A stretch of 64,000 nt of DNA, taken from assembly GCF_000373905.1 (NCBI RefSeq), contig NZ_KB892705.1, positions 434,001-498,000 on the forward strand, read 5' to 3'. This stretch comes from Mycobacterium sp. 155 (GTDB lineage: Bacteria; Actinomycetota; Actinomycetes; Mycobacteriales; Mycobacteriaceae). Made by a program: the position numbers and the translations under genes. The notes beneath the pieces were generated by a model. It was not told the DNA's origin. It did not search any database and saw only the letters and a program-made list of their open reading frames with translations. This document shows, one piece after another, positions 54,324-63,641 of this stretch; positions within the stretch are counted from its first letter, which is position 1; every line of letters starts with the position of its first letter.

Positions 54324-56402
54324 TCATTCCCTGCGTAGCAGTTCGAGTCGTTTGTCCTGGGGTACCGCGGGCATATTCAGCACGTGTGCCACCGCCTTGG
54401 CGGGGTCGATGCGGATGAAATTGGACTGACCCCACTGGTATTCGTGGCCGGTGATCTCGTCGCGCACCCAGAATCGGTCGTAGGCCTCCATGCCGAGCGC
54501 CGCCATGTCCAGCCACAGCGTGGACTCCTCCGGACCGAATGCGTTCAGGGTGACCACCACTAGCACTGTGTCGCCGGTGATGGGGTCGAACTTGCTGTAG
54601 GCCAGCAGTGCGTCGTTGTCGATGTGGTGGAACGTCACGTTGCGCAGCTGGCGAAGTGCGGGATGCAACCGACGAACCTCGTTGAGCCGGGCGAGGAACG
54701 GTTCGAGGGACTCACCGGCGGCCAAGGCGGCCTCGAAGTCGCGGGGACGCAGCTCGTACTTTTCCGAGTGCAGGTACTCCTCACTGCCCTCACGCACCGC
54801 GCGGTGCTCGTAGAGCTCATAGCCGGAGTACACCCCCCACGTGGAGCTCAGCGTCGCGGCAAGCACCGCCCGGATCGCGAACATGCCGGGACCGCCGTGT
54901 TGCAGGCTCGCGTGCAGGATGTCGGGGGTGTTGACCCACAGGCTCAGTCGAGCGCAGTCGGCGTATTTGACTATCTCCCTGCCGAATTCGGTGAGCTCCC
55001 ACTTCGACGTGCGCCAGGTGAAATAGGTGTAAGACTGCGTGAAACCGAGTTTGGCCAGCCCGTACAACCGCGCAGGCCGGGTGAAAGCCTCGGCGAGGAA
55101 CAGTACGTCGGGGTCCCTGTTCTTGACTTCGGCGATCAGCCAGGCCCAGAAATTCGGCGGTTTGGTGTGGGGGTTGTCGACACGAAACACCTTGACGCCG
55201 TGGGATACCCAGAACTGAACCACGCGCAGCACCTCGTGGTACAGGCCTGTCGGGTCGTTGTCGAAGTTCAGCGGATAGATGTCCTGGTACTTCTTCGGCG
55301 GGTTTTCGGCGTACGCGATGGTGCCGTCGGGCAGCACCGTGAACCATTCCTGGTGGGCCTTGGCCCACGGATGATCGGGCGCACACTGCAGGGCCAGGTC
55401 CAGGGCGACTTCCAGACCCAGGTCACGGGCGGCTGAAACGAATCCGTCGAAGTCGTCGATGCTGCCCAGTTCCGGATGCACGGCGTCGTGGCCGCCCGCG
55501 TCACTGCCGATCGCCCACGGTGATCCGACGTCGCCCGGCGCGGCGGTCACGGAGTTGTTCCGGCCCTTGCGGTGCATGTTGCCGATCGGGTGGATCGGCG
55601 GCAGGTAAACGATGTTGAAACCCATCCGGGCGATGCGGGGCAGGGCCGCCGTGGCGGTAGCGAACGTTCCGTGCACGGGGTGGCCGTCGGCGTCCCAGCC
55701 GCCGGTGGACCGCGGGAACATCTCGTACCAGGAACTGAACCGGGCCAGGGGCCGGTCCACCCATACGCCGTACCGATCACCACGGGTGAGCAATTCACGC
55801 AGCGGGTATTGCGCCAAAAGTTCGGTGACCTGCTCGGACAGTGCCGCGCCGGCACGGGTGAACGGATCGCCGGGGGTTCGCAGCGCCGCCGCGGCGGCCA
55901 ACAGGGGGTCACGCAGGTCGTGCGGCATGCCTGCGGCCGCACGCTCCAGCAGGCGGGCCCCGACCAGCAGATCGTTGGACAGTTCGCCTTCGCTCTGCCC
56001 GGCGCCGAGCTTGGCCTCCACCGCGTGGCGCCACGTGGCGATGGGATCACCCCATCCGTCGACCCGGAACGACCACAGCCCGACCCGGTCGGGGGTGAAC
56101 TGGCCGTGAAAAACGTCCGGGGTGCGGCCCTCGGACATCGGCAACGCTTGCGGCTTGACGCGTGGGGCGGCGGCCACGACGTCCTGGATAGGTACGGGCT
56201 CGGGCGCGCCGGCGAGTGTCTCGGTCAGACGCGGATAGTCCGTGCCGTGATACCGCACCACCAGTGTGGCCGCGACCTTGTCGTGGCCTTCGCGCCACAC
56301 CGTCGCGCATACCGGTACCACTTCGCCGACGACTGCCTTTGCGGGGAAACGCCCACCGGAAATCACTGGCGCGACGTCGTCGATTCCGATACGACCGGTC
56401 AC
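54324..56402 (-). CDS. glgE: Alpha-1,4-glucan:maltose-1-phosphate maltosyltransferase
   Basis: GlgE extends alpha-1,4 glucans from maltose-1-phosphate, a mycobacterial route whose block is toxic because the sugar phosphate builds up. The 692-residue GH13 enzyme has an N-terminal beta-sandwich and all-helical dimer part (about residues 1-210). The barrel has the nucleophile Asp in [15 protein letters not shown] (about residue 402) and the acid Glu in [13 protein letters not shown] (about residue 431). GAGGAG precedes the GTG. It is divergent from glgP, so synthesis and breakdown genes share one intergenic region. Confidence 0.96.
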   Translation of the reverse strand: MTGRIGIDDVAPVISGGRFPAKAVVGEVVPVCATVWREGHDKVAATLVVRYHGTDYPRLTETLAGAPEPVPIQDVVAAAPRVKPQALPMSEGRTPDVFHGQFTPDRVGLWSFRVDGWGDPIATWRHAVEAKLGAGQSEGELSNDLLVGARLLERAAAGMPHDLRDPLLAAAAALRTPGDPFTRAGAALSEQVTELLAQYPLRELLTRGDRYGVWVDRPLARFSSWYEMFPRSTGGWDADGHPVHGTFATATAALPRIARMGFNIVYLPPIHPIGNMHRKGRNNSVTAAPGDVGSPWAIGSDAGGHDAVHPELGSIDDFDGFVSAARDLGLEVALDLALQCAPDHPWAKAHQEWFTVLPDGTIAYAENPPKKYQDIYPLNFDNDPTGLYHEVLRVVQFWVSHGVKVFRVDNPHTKPPNFWAWLIAEVKNRDPDVLFLAEAFTRPARLYGLAKLGFTQSYTYFTWRTSKWELTEFGREIVKYADCARLSLWVNTPDILHASLQHGGPGMFAIRAVLAATLSSTWGVYSGYELYEHRAVREGSEEYLHSEKYELRPRDFEAALAAGESLEPFLARLNEVRRLHPALRQLRNVTFHHIDNDALLAYSKFDPITGDTVLVVVTLNAFGPEESTLWLDMAALGMEAYDRFWVRDEITGHEYQWGQSNFIRIDPAKAVAHVLNMPAVPQDKRLELLRRE

Positions 56403-56595
56403 CCGCTCAACTCCTCACATTGCCGTTACCGCTGTTCGATTGCACTGTCCCTGTCGCGTCCAGTACCTACCGTAGTGTCCGGTCGAATCTCGCGGGCGTG
56501 AAGCAGCGCAGGTGTTGATTTCCCTGCGCGCACGTCTGTATCGGTGTGGCTTTGTGTGGCCCAGGCTGATTGTCTGCGAGATCGCGAATTACCAG

Positions 56596-56601
56596 TAAGG
56601 T
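56596..56601 (+). promoter_or_regulatory. Candidate leaderless -10 box, glgP
   Basis: TAAGGT ends 8 nt before the GTG at 56610. It supports that start over a longer frame that begins near 56544. Confidence 0.45.
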
Positions 56602-56609
56602 GGTGTCGC

Positions 56610-59192
56610 GTGAAAGCCCTCCGACGGTTCACTGTCCGCGCGCATCTGCCCGAGCGGTTGGCCGCCCTCGAACGCTTGTCGATCAATCTGCGCTGGTCAT
56701 GGGACAAATCCACCCAGGACCTCTTCGCCCATGTCGATCCGGTGCTGTGGCGGACCGTCGGAGGAGATCCGGTGGCCCTGCTTGGCGCGGTGCGCCCGAA
56801 GCGGCTCGATGAACTGGCCAGTGACGAATCGTTTCTGAATCGTCTCGACGGGTTGGCCGCGGATCTGGACAACTATCTGACCCGGCCGTTGTGGTATCAG
56901 CAGCAGGCCGACGAGGGCGTCGCGATGCCGAAGGGCATCGCGTACTTCTCGATGGAGTTCGGCGTTGCCGAGGTGCTGCCCAACTACTCCGGCGGTCTGG
57001 GCATCCTCGCCGGTGACCACCTGAAATCGGCGTCTGATCTGGGTCTGCCGCTGATCGCGGTCGGGCTGTATTACCGGTCGGGCTATTTCCGGCAGTCGTT
57101 GACCGCTGACGGGTGGCAGCGCGAGAACTACCCGTCACTGGATCCGCAGGGCCTGCCGTTACGGCTGCTGACCGACGCGGCAGGCGATGCCGTGCTGGTG
57201 GCGCTGGCGCTGCCCGATGATCGCGAGCTGCGGGCCCGGGTGTGGATCGCCCAGGTGGGCCGAATCCCGTTGCTGCTGCTGGATTCCGACATTCCCGAAA
57301 ATGAGCACGACCTGCGCGGGGTGACCGACCGGCTCTACGGCGGTGACCAGGAACACCGGATGAAGCAGGAGATCCTGGCCGGTATCGGCGGGATCCGAGC
57401 GATTCGGGCCTTCGTCAAGGCAGAAGGTCTGCCCGAGCCCGAGGTATTCCATATGAACGAGGGCCACGCCGGTTTCCTCGGACTGGAACGTATCCGCGAG
57501 CTGGCGGCGGCCGGACTGGATTTTGACACCGCGCTCACCGTGGTGCGGTCCTCGACGGTGTTCACCACCCACACCCCGGTCCCCGCAGGCATAGATCGGT
57601 TCCCGGTGGACCTGATCAGGCGGTACTTCGGCGGGCCGACCGATGATTCCCGACTGCTGCCGGGGGTGCCGCTGGACCGGGTGATCGCGTTCGGCGCGGA
57701 GGACGATCCGTCGAAGTTCAACATGGCGCATATGGGTTTGCGGCTCGCGCAACGCGCCAACGGTGTGTCGTTGCTGCACGGTCGCGTAAGCCGAATGATG
57801 TTCAACGAACTGTGGCCGGGCTTCGATCCCAACGAGGTGCCGATCGGGTCCATCACCAACGGCGTGCATGCCCCGACCTGGGCGGCGCCGCAATGGTTGG
57901 CGCTCGGCCGTGAGCTCATCGGGTCCGAAGCCGCTGAGCCCGCCGTATGGGAGCGGCTGCAGGAGGTCGATTCCGGACAACTGTGGTGGATCCGGTCCCA
58001 ACTGCGCGAGACCTTGATCGCTGACGTGCGTGAGCGGTTGCGCCGATCTTGGCTCGAGCGTGGCGCATCGGACGCGGAATTGGGCTGGATCACAACGGCT
58101 TTCGATCCTTCGGTGCTGACCATCGGGTTCGCCCGGCGGGTGCCGACCTATAAGCGCCTGACGCTGATGCTTCGCGACCCCGAACGGCTGGAGGCACTGC
58201 TGCTCGACGAGCACCGGCCCGTCCAGTTGATCGTGGCAGGCAAGTCACATCCGGCCGATGACGGCGGCAAGGCGCTGATCCAGCAGATCGTCAAATTCGC
58301 CGATCGGCCTGAGGTGCGGCATCGCATCGCTTTCTTGCCCGACTACGACATGTCGATGGCGCGGTACCTGTATTGGGGCTGCGATGTGTGGCTGAACAAT
58401 CCGCTGCGCCCACTGGAGGCCTGTGGCACGTCGGGGATGAAGAGCGCGCTCAACGGCGGGCTCAACCTGTCCATCCGCGACGGTTGGTGGGACGAGTGGT
58501 ACGACGGCTCGAACGGGTGGGAGATCCCGACCGCCGACGGACTGGCCGACGAGGGGCGCCGCGACGACCTGGAGGCTGCCGCGCTCTACGACCTGCTGGA
58601 AAAGGCCGTCACCCCGAAGTTCTACGAGCGTGACGAGCATGGGGTGCCGACGCGTTGGGTCGAGATGGTGCGCCACACCCTGCAGGTGCTCGGGCCCAAG
58701 GTGCTGGCCTCGCGGATGGTGCGCGACTACACCGAGAAGTACTACCTGCCTGCAGCACAGTCGCTGCGCAAGACGATCGAACCCGCCGCGGGCAAACCCT
58801 TCGGCGCGGCAAGCGAACTCGCAGACTACCGGCGCCGAGCGCGGCTGGCCTGGCCCAAGATCCAGATCACCGATGTGGACAGCTACGGGTTGCCCGACAC
58901 CCCGCTCTTGGGATCGGAACTGACGTTGAGCGCGACAGTGCAGCTGGCCGGGCTGACACCCGACGAGGTGGTGGTCCAAGCCGTTCTCGGGCGCGTCGAC
59001 GCCACCGACTCCATCACCGACCCGATGACGGTGCCGATGGTGCATATCGGAACCGCCGAAGGCGGCAACGAGATGTTCTCGACCAGCACACCGCTGCCGG
59101 TGGCCGGGCCGGTGGGCTACACCGTGCGAGTGCTCCCACACCACCGCTTGTTGGCTGGAGACAACGAACTCGGACTGGTCACGTTGGCTTGA
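56610..59192 (+). CDS. glgP: Alpha-glucan phosphorylase
   Basis: GlgP releases glucose-1-phosphate from storage glucan. The 860-residue protein is the actinobacterial form with an N-terminal DUF3417 domain (ALERLSINLRWSWDKSTQDL) followed by the PLP-dependent phosphorylase body. Recognisable segments are IAYFSMEFGVAEVLPNYSGG (about residue 113), FHMNEGHAGFLGLERI, ITNGVHAPTWAAP and the PLP-lysine region EACGTSGMKSALNGGLNLS (about residue 606). It ends in a beta-rich extension. Its stop overlaps the TTG of the next gene. Confidence 0.94.
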   Translation: MKALRRFTVRAHLPERLAALERLSINLRWSWDKSTQDLFAHVDPVLWRTVGGDPVALLGAVRPKRLDELASDESFLNRLDGLAADLDNYLTRPLWYQQQADEGVAMPKGIAYFSMEFGVAEVLPNYSGGLGILAGDHLKSASDLGLPLIAVGLYYRSGYFRQSLTADGWQRENYPSLDPQGLPLRLLTDAAGDAVLVALALPDDRELRARVWIAQVGRIPLLLLDSDIPENEHDLRGVTDRLYGGDQEHRMKQEILAGIGGIRAIRAFVKAEGLPEPEVFHMNEGHAGFLGLERIRELAAAGLDFDTALTVVRSSTVFTTHTPVPAGIDRFPVDLIRRYFGGPTDDSRLLPGVPLDRVIAFGAEDDPSKFNMAHMGLRLAQRANGVSLLHGRVSRMMFNELWPGFDPNEVPIGSITNGVHAPTWAAPQWLALGRELIGSEAAEPAVWERLQEVDSGQLWWIRSQLRETLIADVRERLRRSWLERGASDAELGWITTAFDPSVLTIGFARRVPTYKRLTLMLRDPERLEALLLDEHRPVQLIVAGKSHPADDGGKALIQQIVKFADRPEVRHRIAFLPDYDMSMARYLYWGCDVWLNNPLRPLEACGTSGMKSALNGGLNLSIRDGWWDEWYDGSNGWEIPTADGLADEGRRDDLEAAALYDLLEKAVTPKFYERDEHGVPTRWVEMVRHTLQVLGPKVLASRMVRDYTEKYYLPAAQSLRKTIEPAAGKPFGAASELADYRRRARLAWPKIQITDVDSYGLPDTPLLGSELTLSATVQLAGLTPDEVVVQAVLGRVDATDSITDPMTVPMVHIGTAEGGNEMFSTSTPLPVAGPVGYTVRVLPHHRLLAGDNELGLVTLA

Positions 59193-60037
59193 GCAAAGCG
59201 CTCAAAGTAGCCGTCGCCGGCGGTCCGTACGCTTTGGCGGCAGGCCCGGACGGCGCCATGTGGGTGACGCTGGTGCACGCCGGAGCTGTCGCGCGGATCT
59301 CCGGCGCCGGCGAGGTCACTGTGCATGCGGTCGGCGACGGTTCGCGGCCGTCGATCATCGCTGCGGGTCCCGACGGCGCGCTGTGGTTCACCCGGAACGG
59401 GGACGACAGGATCGGCCGTATCACCCCGTCCGGGGAGCTGGCGGCGTTCGAATTACCGGACGGCAGTGCACCTTTCGGCATCGCTGTGGGGCCGGACGAC
59501 GCGTTGTGGTTCACCGCCATGACCTCGGGGGTGATCGGCCGGATCAGCACTGACGGCGATATCACCACCGAGGCGGTGGTGGGCGGCATGCCGTCGATGA
59601 TCACCCGGGGGCCCGACGACGCGTTGTGGTTCACCCTCAACGAGGGCAATGCCGTCGGCCGACTGACCCATGCCGGTGAGCTCACCCTGCGTCAATTACC
59701 CACGCCCGCAGCGGGCCCGGTGGGCATTGCGGCAACACATGACGACGCGGTGTGGTTCACCGAGATCCGCGCCGACAAGCTGGGGCGTATCCCGATGGAC
59801 GACGCCGTCCAGGAACTCGACCTGCCGGGTAAGCCGCACGCCGTGGTGGCGGATCCGTCCGGCGGGGTGTGGGTAAGCCTGTGGGGCGCCGATCAGTTGG
59901 CGCGGGTCAGCGACGACGGCGAGGTGATCACCGTCGACCTGCCGTCAGGCAGCGAACCGCACGGTTTGGCGATCGGCCCGGACGGCGCCGCGTGGGTGGC
60001 TCTGGAGGCCGGGTTCGTACTGCGTATGCCGAACTGA
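59189..60037 (+). CDS. Virginiamycin B (streptogramin B) lyase-like beta-propeller
   Basis: The 282-residue protein is made of about seven repeats of the type GPDGALWFTRNGDDRIGRI, the beta-propeller of Vgb lyases, which open streptogramin B by elimination. Residues of the Vgb active site appear to be kept: a His in GKPHAVVAD (about residue 215), then Glu and His two apart in SGSEPHGLAIG (about 254 and 256), with spacing close to that in the staphylococcal enzyme. The TTG start overlaps the glgP stop (TTGA). A longer frame runs back through glgP and is rejected. Actual antibiotic activity is not proven; many Vgb-like proteins have other roles. Confidence 0.75.
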   Translation: MSKALKVAVAGGPYALAAGPDGAMWVTLVHAGAVARISGAGEVTVHAVGDGSRPSIIAAGPDGALWFTRNGDDRIGRITPSGELAAFELPDGSAPFGIAVGPDDALWFTAMTSGVIGRISTDGDITTEAVVGGMPSMITRGPDDALWFTLNEGNAVGRLTHAGELTLRQLPTPAAGPVGIAATHDDAVWFTEIRADKLGRIPMDDAVQELDLPGKPHAVVADPSGGVWVSLWGADQLARVSDDGEVITVDLPSGSEPHGLAIGPDGAAWVALEAGFVLRMPN

Positions 60038-60050
60038 GCGCTCCCTGGCG

Positions 60051-61487
60051 TCAGGCGAATCGCTTGAAGCAACGCTCCGTGTCCCCGAGCACACCCAGCC
60101 GGAACGCATCGATGCGGGAGAACCCGGATGGCACCGATTCGCCGTTGACGTCGCTGGCCACGAGCCCGTTGGTGAGAATGCCCGATACCGCCTCGTCGAT
60201 GTCGCCTGCGGTCAGCACGAGACTGTCCCCGTTGCCCAGGGTCATGTTCTTGCTCAGCTTGGCGTTGGCCACCCCGGTGAGGCACGCCGTCCGCAGTGCG
60301 GCCTCGGCGTTGTTGAGCGGAACCCCCCGAGCATTCTGCAGAGACAGCATGTATCGCGAGGTCACCACCGAAAAAGCGGTGTTGTCGCCGTTGGCCGGAG
60401 CGGTCCTGTCGTCGTCCTCGTTCTTCACGCCCATCGCAGCGAGGTCTTTGAGGTCGACGATGATGGTGTTGGTGGCCGGGCAATACGAGGCCGGAGGGCT
60501 GGGCCTGGCGTCCGGGCACGTTTGTGCGGAGTCGAAACTGAGCTGCGGTGGTTCGGCCGGCGTGAAGGTGGTGTTCAGCGCGTCGACCATGGCGCGCACC
60601 CACTTGTCGGTGATCGGCAGTTCGCCGGTCTGGTCCTCGGTCAGCAGCACCGGCAGGTCCCCGCGGCGCTCAGTGATCTCCTTGACGTCGATAGCCGCGC
60701 ATGCCGATGGGCCGTCGGTGAAGCCGAACTGGAACGCCGAGACCCGTTCGAATGCCGAGCCGTGCTGGTCGACACCGGCTTGCGCGTCATCCTCGCTCTG
60801 TAGCGGGTCCCGGAAGGCGATCACGGCGGCGAGTACGTTGTTGAGGCCGTCGCCGGTGTTGAGGGTGAATCGGGGAGAACTGCCCTCGGCCACCCAGCGC
60901 ATGTACGTGCCGGCCAGGCAGTCAGCCTGCTGTTCGGAAACCAGGGTGGGGGTTCCGCGGGTGATCAGTTTGGCCTGCTGCTGCACCGAGTGGCCGTACT
61001 CGTGGGCGAGCACCAGCACGACTGCCATGTCGCCGCCGTCTTGGCGCAGGGACGGCATCAGCACGCCGCGATCCCAGCCGATGCTCCCGTCGAGTTTGCA
61101 GAACGCGGCGTTGACCAGCCCATAGGTGTCCTCACCGCAGAATTCGCCGTCATATCCGTGTGCATCCCACGAGATCAACTCGGAGACGGGTTGGAATGCG
61201 CCGTCGAAGGAGTCTCCGTAGGCCGTGTGCCAGAATTCCTCGATGTCGCTGACGGCAGCGCCGGCCAGTTTGTCGACATCCCCGTTGTCGGTCCCGGTGA
61301 CTTCGCGCGAGCCTGGCTCGGCATCCGGACGCAGACCACTCGGCCCGTCGGTGGCAGGCATTCCTGCCACCGAGAACGGGTCGGCGAACACCGAGACAGG
61401 GTTACCCTCCAGCACCGTCGAGCAGGACAGGAGCGGCAACACTGCGCACGCGGCGATCACTATGCGGGCCAGACGCCGTCGACTCAT
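60051..61487 (-). CDS. Lipoprotein neutral zinc metallopeptidase
   Basis: The 478-residue protein starts MSRRRLARIVIAACAVLPLL and has a lipobox LLSC, so it is a secreted lipoprotein. The zinc motif HEYGHSVQQQAKLI (about residue 167) with a downstream QADCLAGTYMRWVAEG is that of the YpfJ/PF04228 putative zinc peptidases. The C-terminal half (FSVVTSRYMLSLQ) is unassigned. The ATG at 61487 is chosen because it starts the basic n-region and has TATCCT 8 nt upstream; a TTG at 61508 is less likely. It lies 30 bp after dinG. Substrate unknown. Confidence 0.82.
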   Translation of the reverse strand: MSRRRLARIVIAACAVLPLLSCSTVLEGNPVSVFADPFSVAGMPATDGPSGLRPDAEPGSREVTGTDNGDVDKLAGAAVSDIEEFWHTAYGDSFDGAFQPVSELISWDAHGYDGEFCGEDTYGLVNAAFCKLDGSIGWDRGVLMPSLRQDGGDMAVVLVLAHEYGHSVQQQAKLITRGTPTLVSEQQADCLAGTYMRWVAEGSSPRFTLNTGDGLNNVLAAVIAFRDPLQSEDDAQAGVDQHGSAFERVSAFQFGFTDGPSACAAIDVKEITERRGDLPVLLTEDQTGELPITDKWVRAMVDALNTTFTPAEPPQLSFDSAQTCPDARPSPPASYCPATNTIIVDLKDLAAMGVKNEDDDRTAPANGDNTAFSVVTSRYMLSLQNARGVPLNNAEAALRTACLTGVANAKLSKNMTLGNGDSLVLTAGDIDEAVSGILTNGLVASDVNGESVPSGFSRIDAFRLGVLGDTERCFKRFA

Positions 61488-61495
61488 GGAGCTAG

Positions 61496-61501
61496 AGGAT
61501 A
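61496..61501 (-). promoter_or_regulatory. Candidate leaderless -10 box, zinc peptidase gene
   Basis: On the minus strand TATCCT ends 8 nt before the ATG at 61487, just past the dinG stop. Confidence 0.4.
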
Positions 61502-61517
61502 GTGACAACCCGCAGGC

Positions 61518-63641
61518 TCAGCTGTCACCACGTAACCGGCGCAGAGCTTGGCGCACCCGGTCGCCGTCGGTGGTGGGCCAGAACGGTGGCAGTGACGCAC
61601 GCAGATAACCGCCGTAGCGTGCGGTCGCCAGTCGGGAGTCCAGCACCGCGACCACACCCCGGTCGTCGGTGTGGCGCAGCAGTCGCCCTGCGCCCTGGGC
61701 CAGCAGCAGGGCGGCGTGGTTTGCGGCCACCGCCATGAAGCCATTGCCGCCGCGTGCGCTGATCGCCCGTTGCCGCGCGGTCAGCAGCGGATCGTCGGGG
61801 CGGGGGAACGGGATCCGGTCGATCAGCACCAGCGACAGCGACGGCCCCGGTACGTCGACACCCTGCCACAGCGACAGCGTGCCGAACAGTGACGTTTCGG
61901 GATCGGCGGAAAACTGTTGTACCAGAGCAGAAGTGGTGTCGTCACCCTGGCAGAGCACCGGGGTGTCCAGGCGCTCGCGCATGACCTCGGCGGCAGCCTT
62001 GGCCGCACGCATCGAGGAGAACAGGCCCAGCGTGCGACCGCCGGCCGCGGTGATCAGACCTTCGATCTCGGCAAGGGCGTCCTCGCCGGTGCCTTCCCGG
62101 CCCGGCGGGGCTAAATGCTTGGCGACGTAAAGGATTCCGGACTTGGCATGCTCGAACGGCGAGCCCACGTCGATACCGCGCCAGCCCGGTGTGGTGGCGC
62201 CCTCGGAGTCGTCCGGTTTGGCCAGACCCCACGCCCGGGCCATGGCGTCGAAGTTGCCGCCCAGGCTCAGGGTGGCCGAAGTCAGTACGGCGGTGGTGTG
62301 GTCAAAGAGCCTGGTGCGCAACAAGCCTGACACGGTCAACGGGGCCACCCGCAGGATGGTCCGGGTGCTGCCGCTGCTGCCCTTGGTGCTCCTCGCGTGC
62401 GCGCCTTCTTCGTGGTCCAGCCACACGACGTCCGTGCGGTCGGGAATGGCCGGCACGAACGAGGCCAGGATGCGGGTAGCGGTGTCGTCGACGTCGGACA
62501 GTGCGGTCACGGCCTCGTTGCGGGCGGCCGCGGCTTTCGGATCGCTCGGCGAGGTGTCGATCGCCATCCTGGCCTTGTTGGCAGCGTCGCGCAGCGCGGT
62601 CAGATAGGTGGCCAGCTCGTCGTCGAGGACGTCGATGCGGCCCGGCTCGGTCTCGTGCAGCAGAGAGGACAGCGTCGCGATGCATGCCTCGAAACGTTCT
62701 GCGAGTTCGGGATCCACCAGCCTGGCGGCCCGGCGGTGCGCCACGGCCATCGACGTCGCGGAGAGTTCAGCGGTGGCTATCCCGGTGACGCGATCGGCCA
62801 GTTCGTGAGCTTCGTCGACGATCAGCAGCTCGTACTCGGGCAGCACTTTGAAATCGGAGAGGGCATCGATGGCCAGCAGGGCATGGTTGGTCACCACCAC
62901 ATCGGCGGCGCCGGCGAGGCTGCGGGCCCGCTCGGCGAAGCAGTCGGTGCCGTATTGGCAGCGTGACACCCCCAGGCACTCCCGCGCAGAGACGCTGACC
63001 TGACTCCAGGAGCGGTCCGGCACACCAGGGCTCACCTCGTCACGGTCGCCGGTCTCGGTGTGCGAGGACCACTCCATGAGACGCTGCACGTCGCGGCCCA
63101 TCGCGCTGATGGCCATCGGGGAGAACAACTCGTCCTGGGGCCTGTCCTCGGGCTCGCCGGCGTCGTTGTGGATCTTGTTGAGGCACAGGTAGTTTCCCCG
63201 ACCCTTCAGCAGGGCGAAGGTGGGGCGGCGGGGGAGCGCTGCGGCCAACGACTCCACGAGCCGCGGCAGATCGCGGTCCACCAGCTGCCGCTGCAGCGCA
63301 ATGGTCGCGGTCGAGACGACGACGGGCTGCTCGGTGGCCAGCGCATGCGCGATCGCCGGAACCAGATAGGCAAGCGACTTGCCCGTGCCGGTGCCGGCCT
63401 GAACCGCCAGGTGTTCACCGGATTCGAAGGCGTGCGTGACGGCCTCGGCCATCTCGATCTGGCCGGTGCGACGTGCGCCGCCCAGCCCGTCGACAGCGAC
63501 CGCGAGCAGGCCGGTGACATCGTTGGTGAAGTCGGATTCCGCCGTGGGAACTCCTAACGATCTCGGGCCGACGGGGCGGCAGGCAGGACCAGCCGGGTCC
63601 CGATAGCCGGTTCGCCGCGAGACAGTTTGAGCCCGTCCCAC
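61518..63641 (-). CDS. dinG: ATP-dependent DNA helicase DinG
   Basis: DinG is an XPD-like 5'-3' helicase that clears R-loops and odd structures during replication. Counting from the ATG at 63641 it is 707 residues. It has Walker A GTGTGKSLAYLVPA, four iron-sulfur cysteines (NYLCLN, ARECLG, SRCQYG, TDCFAE), the DEAH box LIVDEAHELADR and the C-terminal QGAGRLLRHTDDRGVV. The start is uncertain: ATG 63641 lies 88 bp inside pncB and adds about 30 unusual residues. At the expected place, 5 nt after AGGAG (63551-63555), the codon is ACG (63543-63545), not ATG or GTG. Confidence 0.93.
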   Translation of the reverse strand: MGRAQTVSRRTGYRDPAGPACRPVGPRSLGVPTAESDFTNDVTGLLAVAVDGLGGARRTGQIEMAEAVTHAFESGEHLAVQAGTGTGKSLAYLVPAIAHALATEQPVVVSTATIALQRQLVDRDLPRLVESLAAALPRRPTFALLKGRGNYLCLNKIHNDAGEPEDRPQDELFSPMAISAMGRDVQRLMEWSSHTETGDRDEVSPGVPDRSWSQVSVSARECLGVSRCQYGTDCFAERARSLAGAADVVVTNHALLAIDALSDFKVLPEYELLIVDEAHELADRVTGIATAELSATSMAVAHRRAARLVDPELAERFEACIATLSSLLHETEPGRIDVLDDELATYLTALRDAANKARMAIDTSPSDPKAAAARNEAVTALSDVDDTATRILASFVPAIPDRTDVVWLDHEEGAHARSTKGSSGSTRTILRVAPLTVSGLLRTRLFDHTTAVLTSATLSLGGNFDAMARAWGLAKPDDSEGATTPGWRGIDVGSPFEHAKSGILYVAKHLAPPGREGTGEDALAEIEGLITAAGGRTLGLFSSMRAAKAAAEVMRERLDTPVLCQGDDTTSALVQQFSADPETSLFGTLSLWQGVDVPGPSLSLVLIDRIPFPRPDDPLLTARQRAISARGGNGFMAVAANHAALLLAQGAGRLLRHTDDRGVVAVLDSRLATARYGGYLRASLPPFWPTTDGDRVRQALRRLRGDS

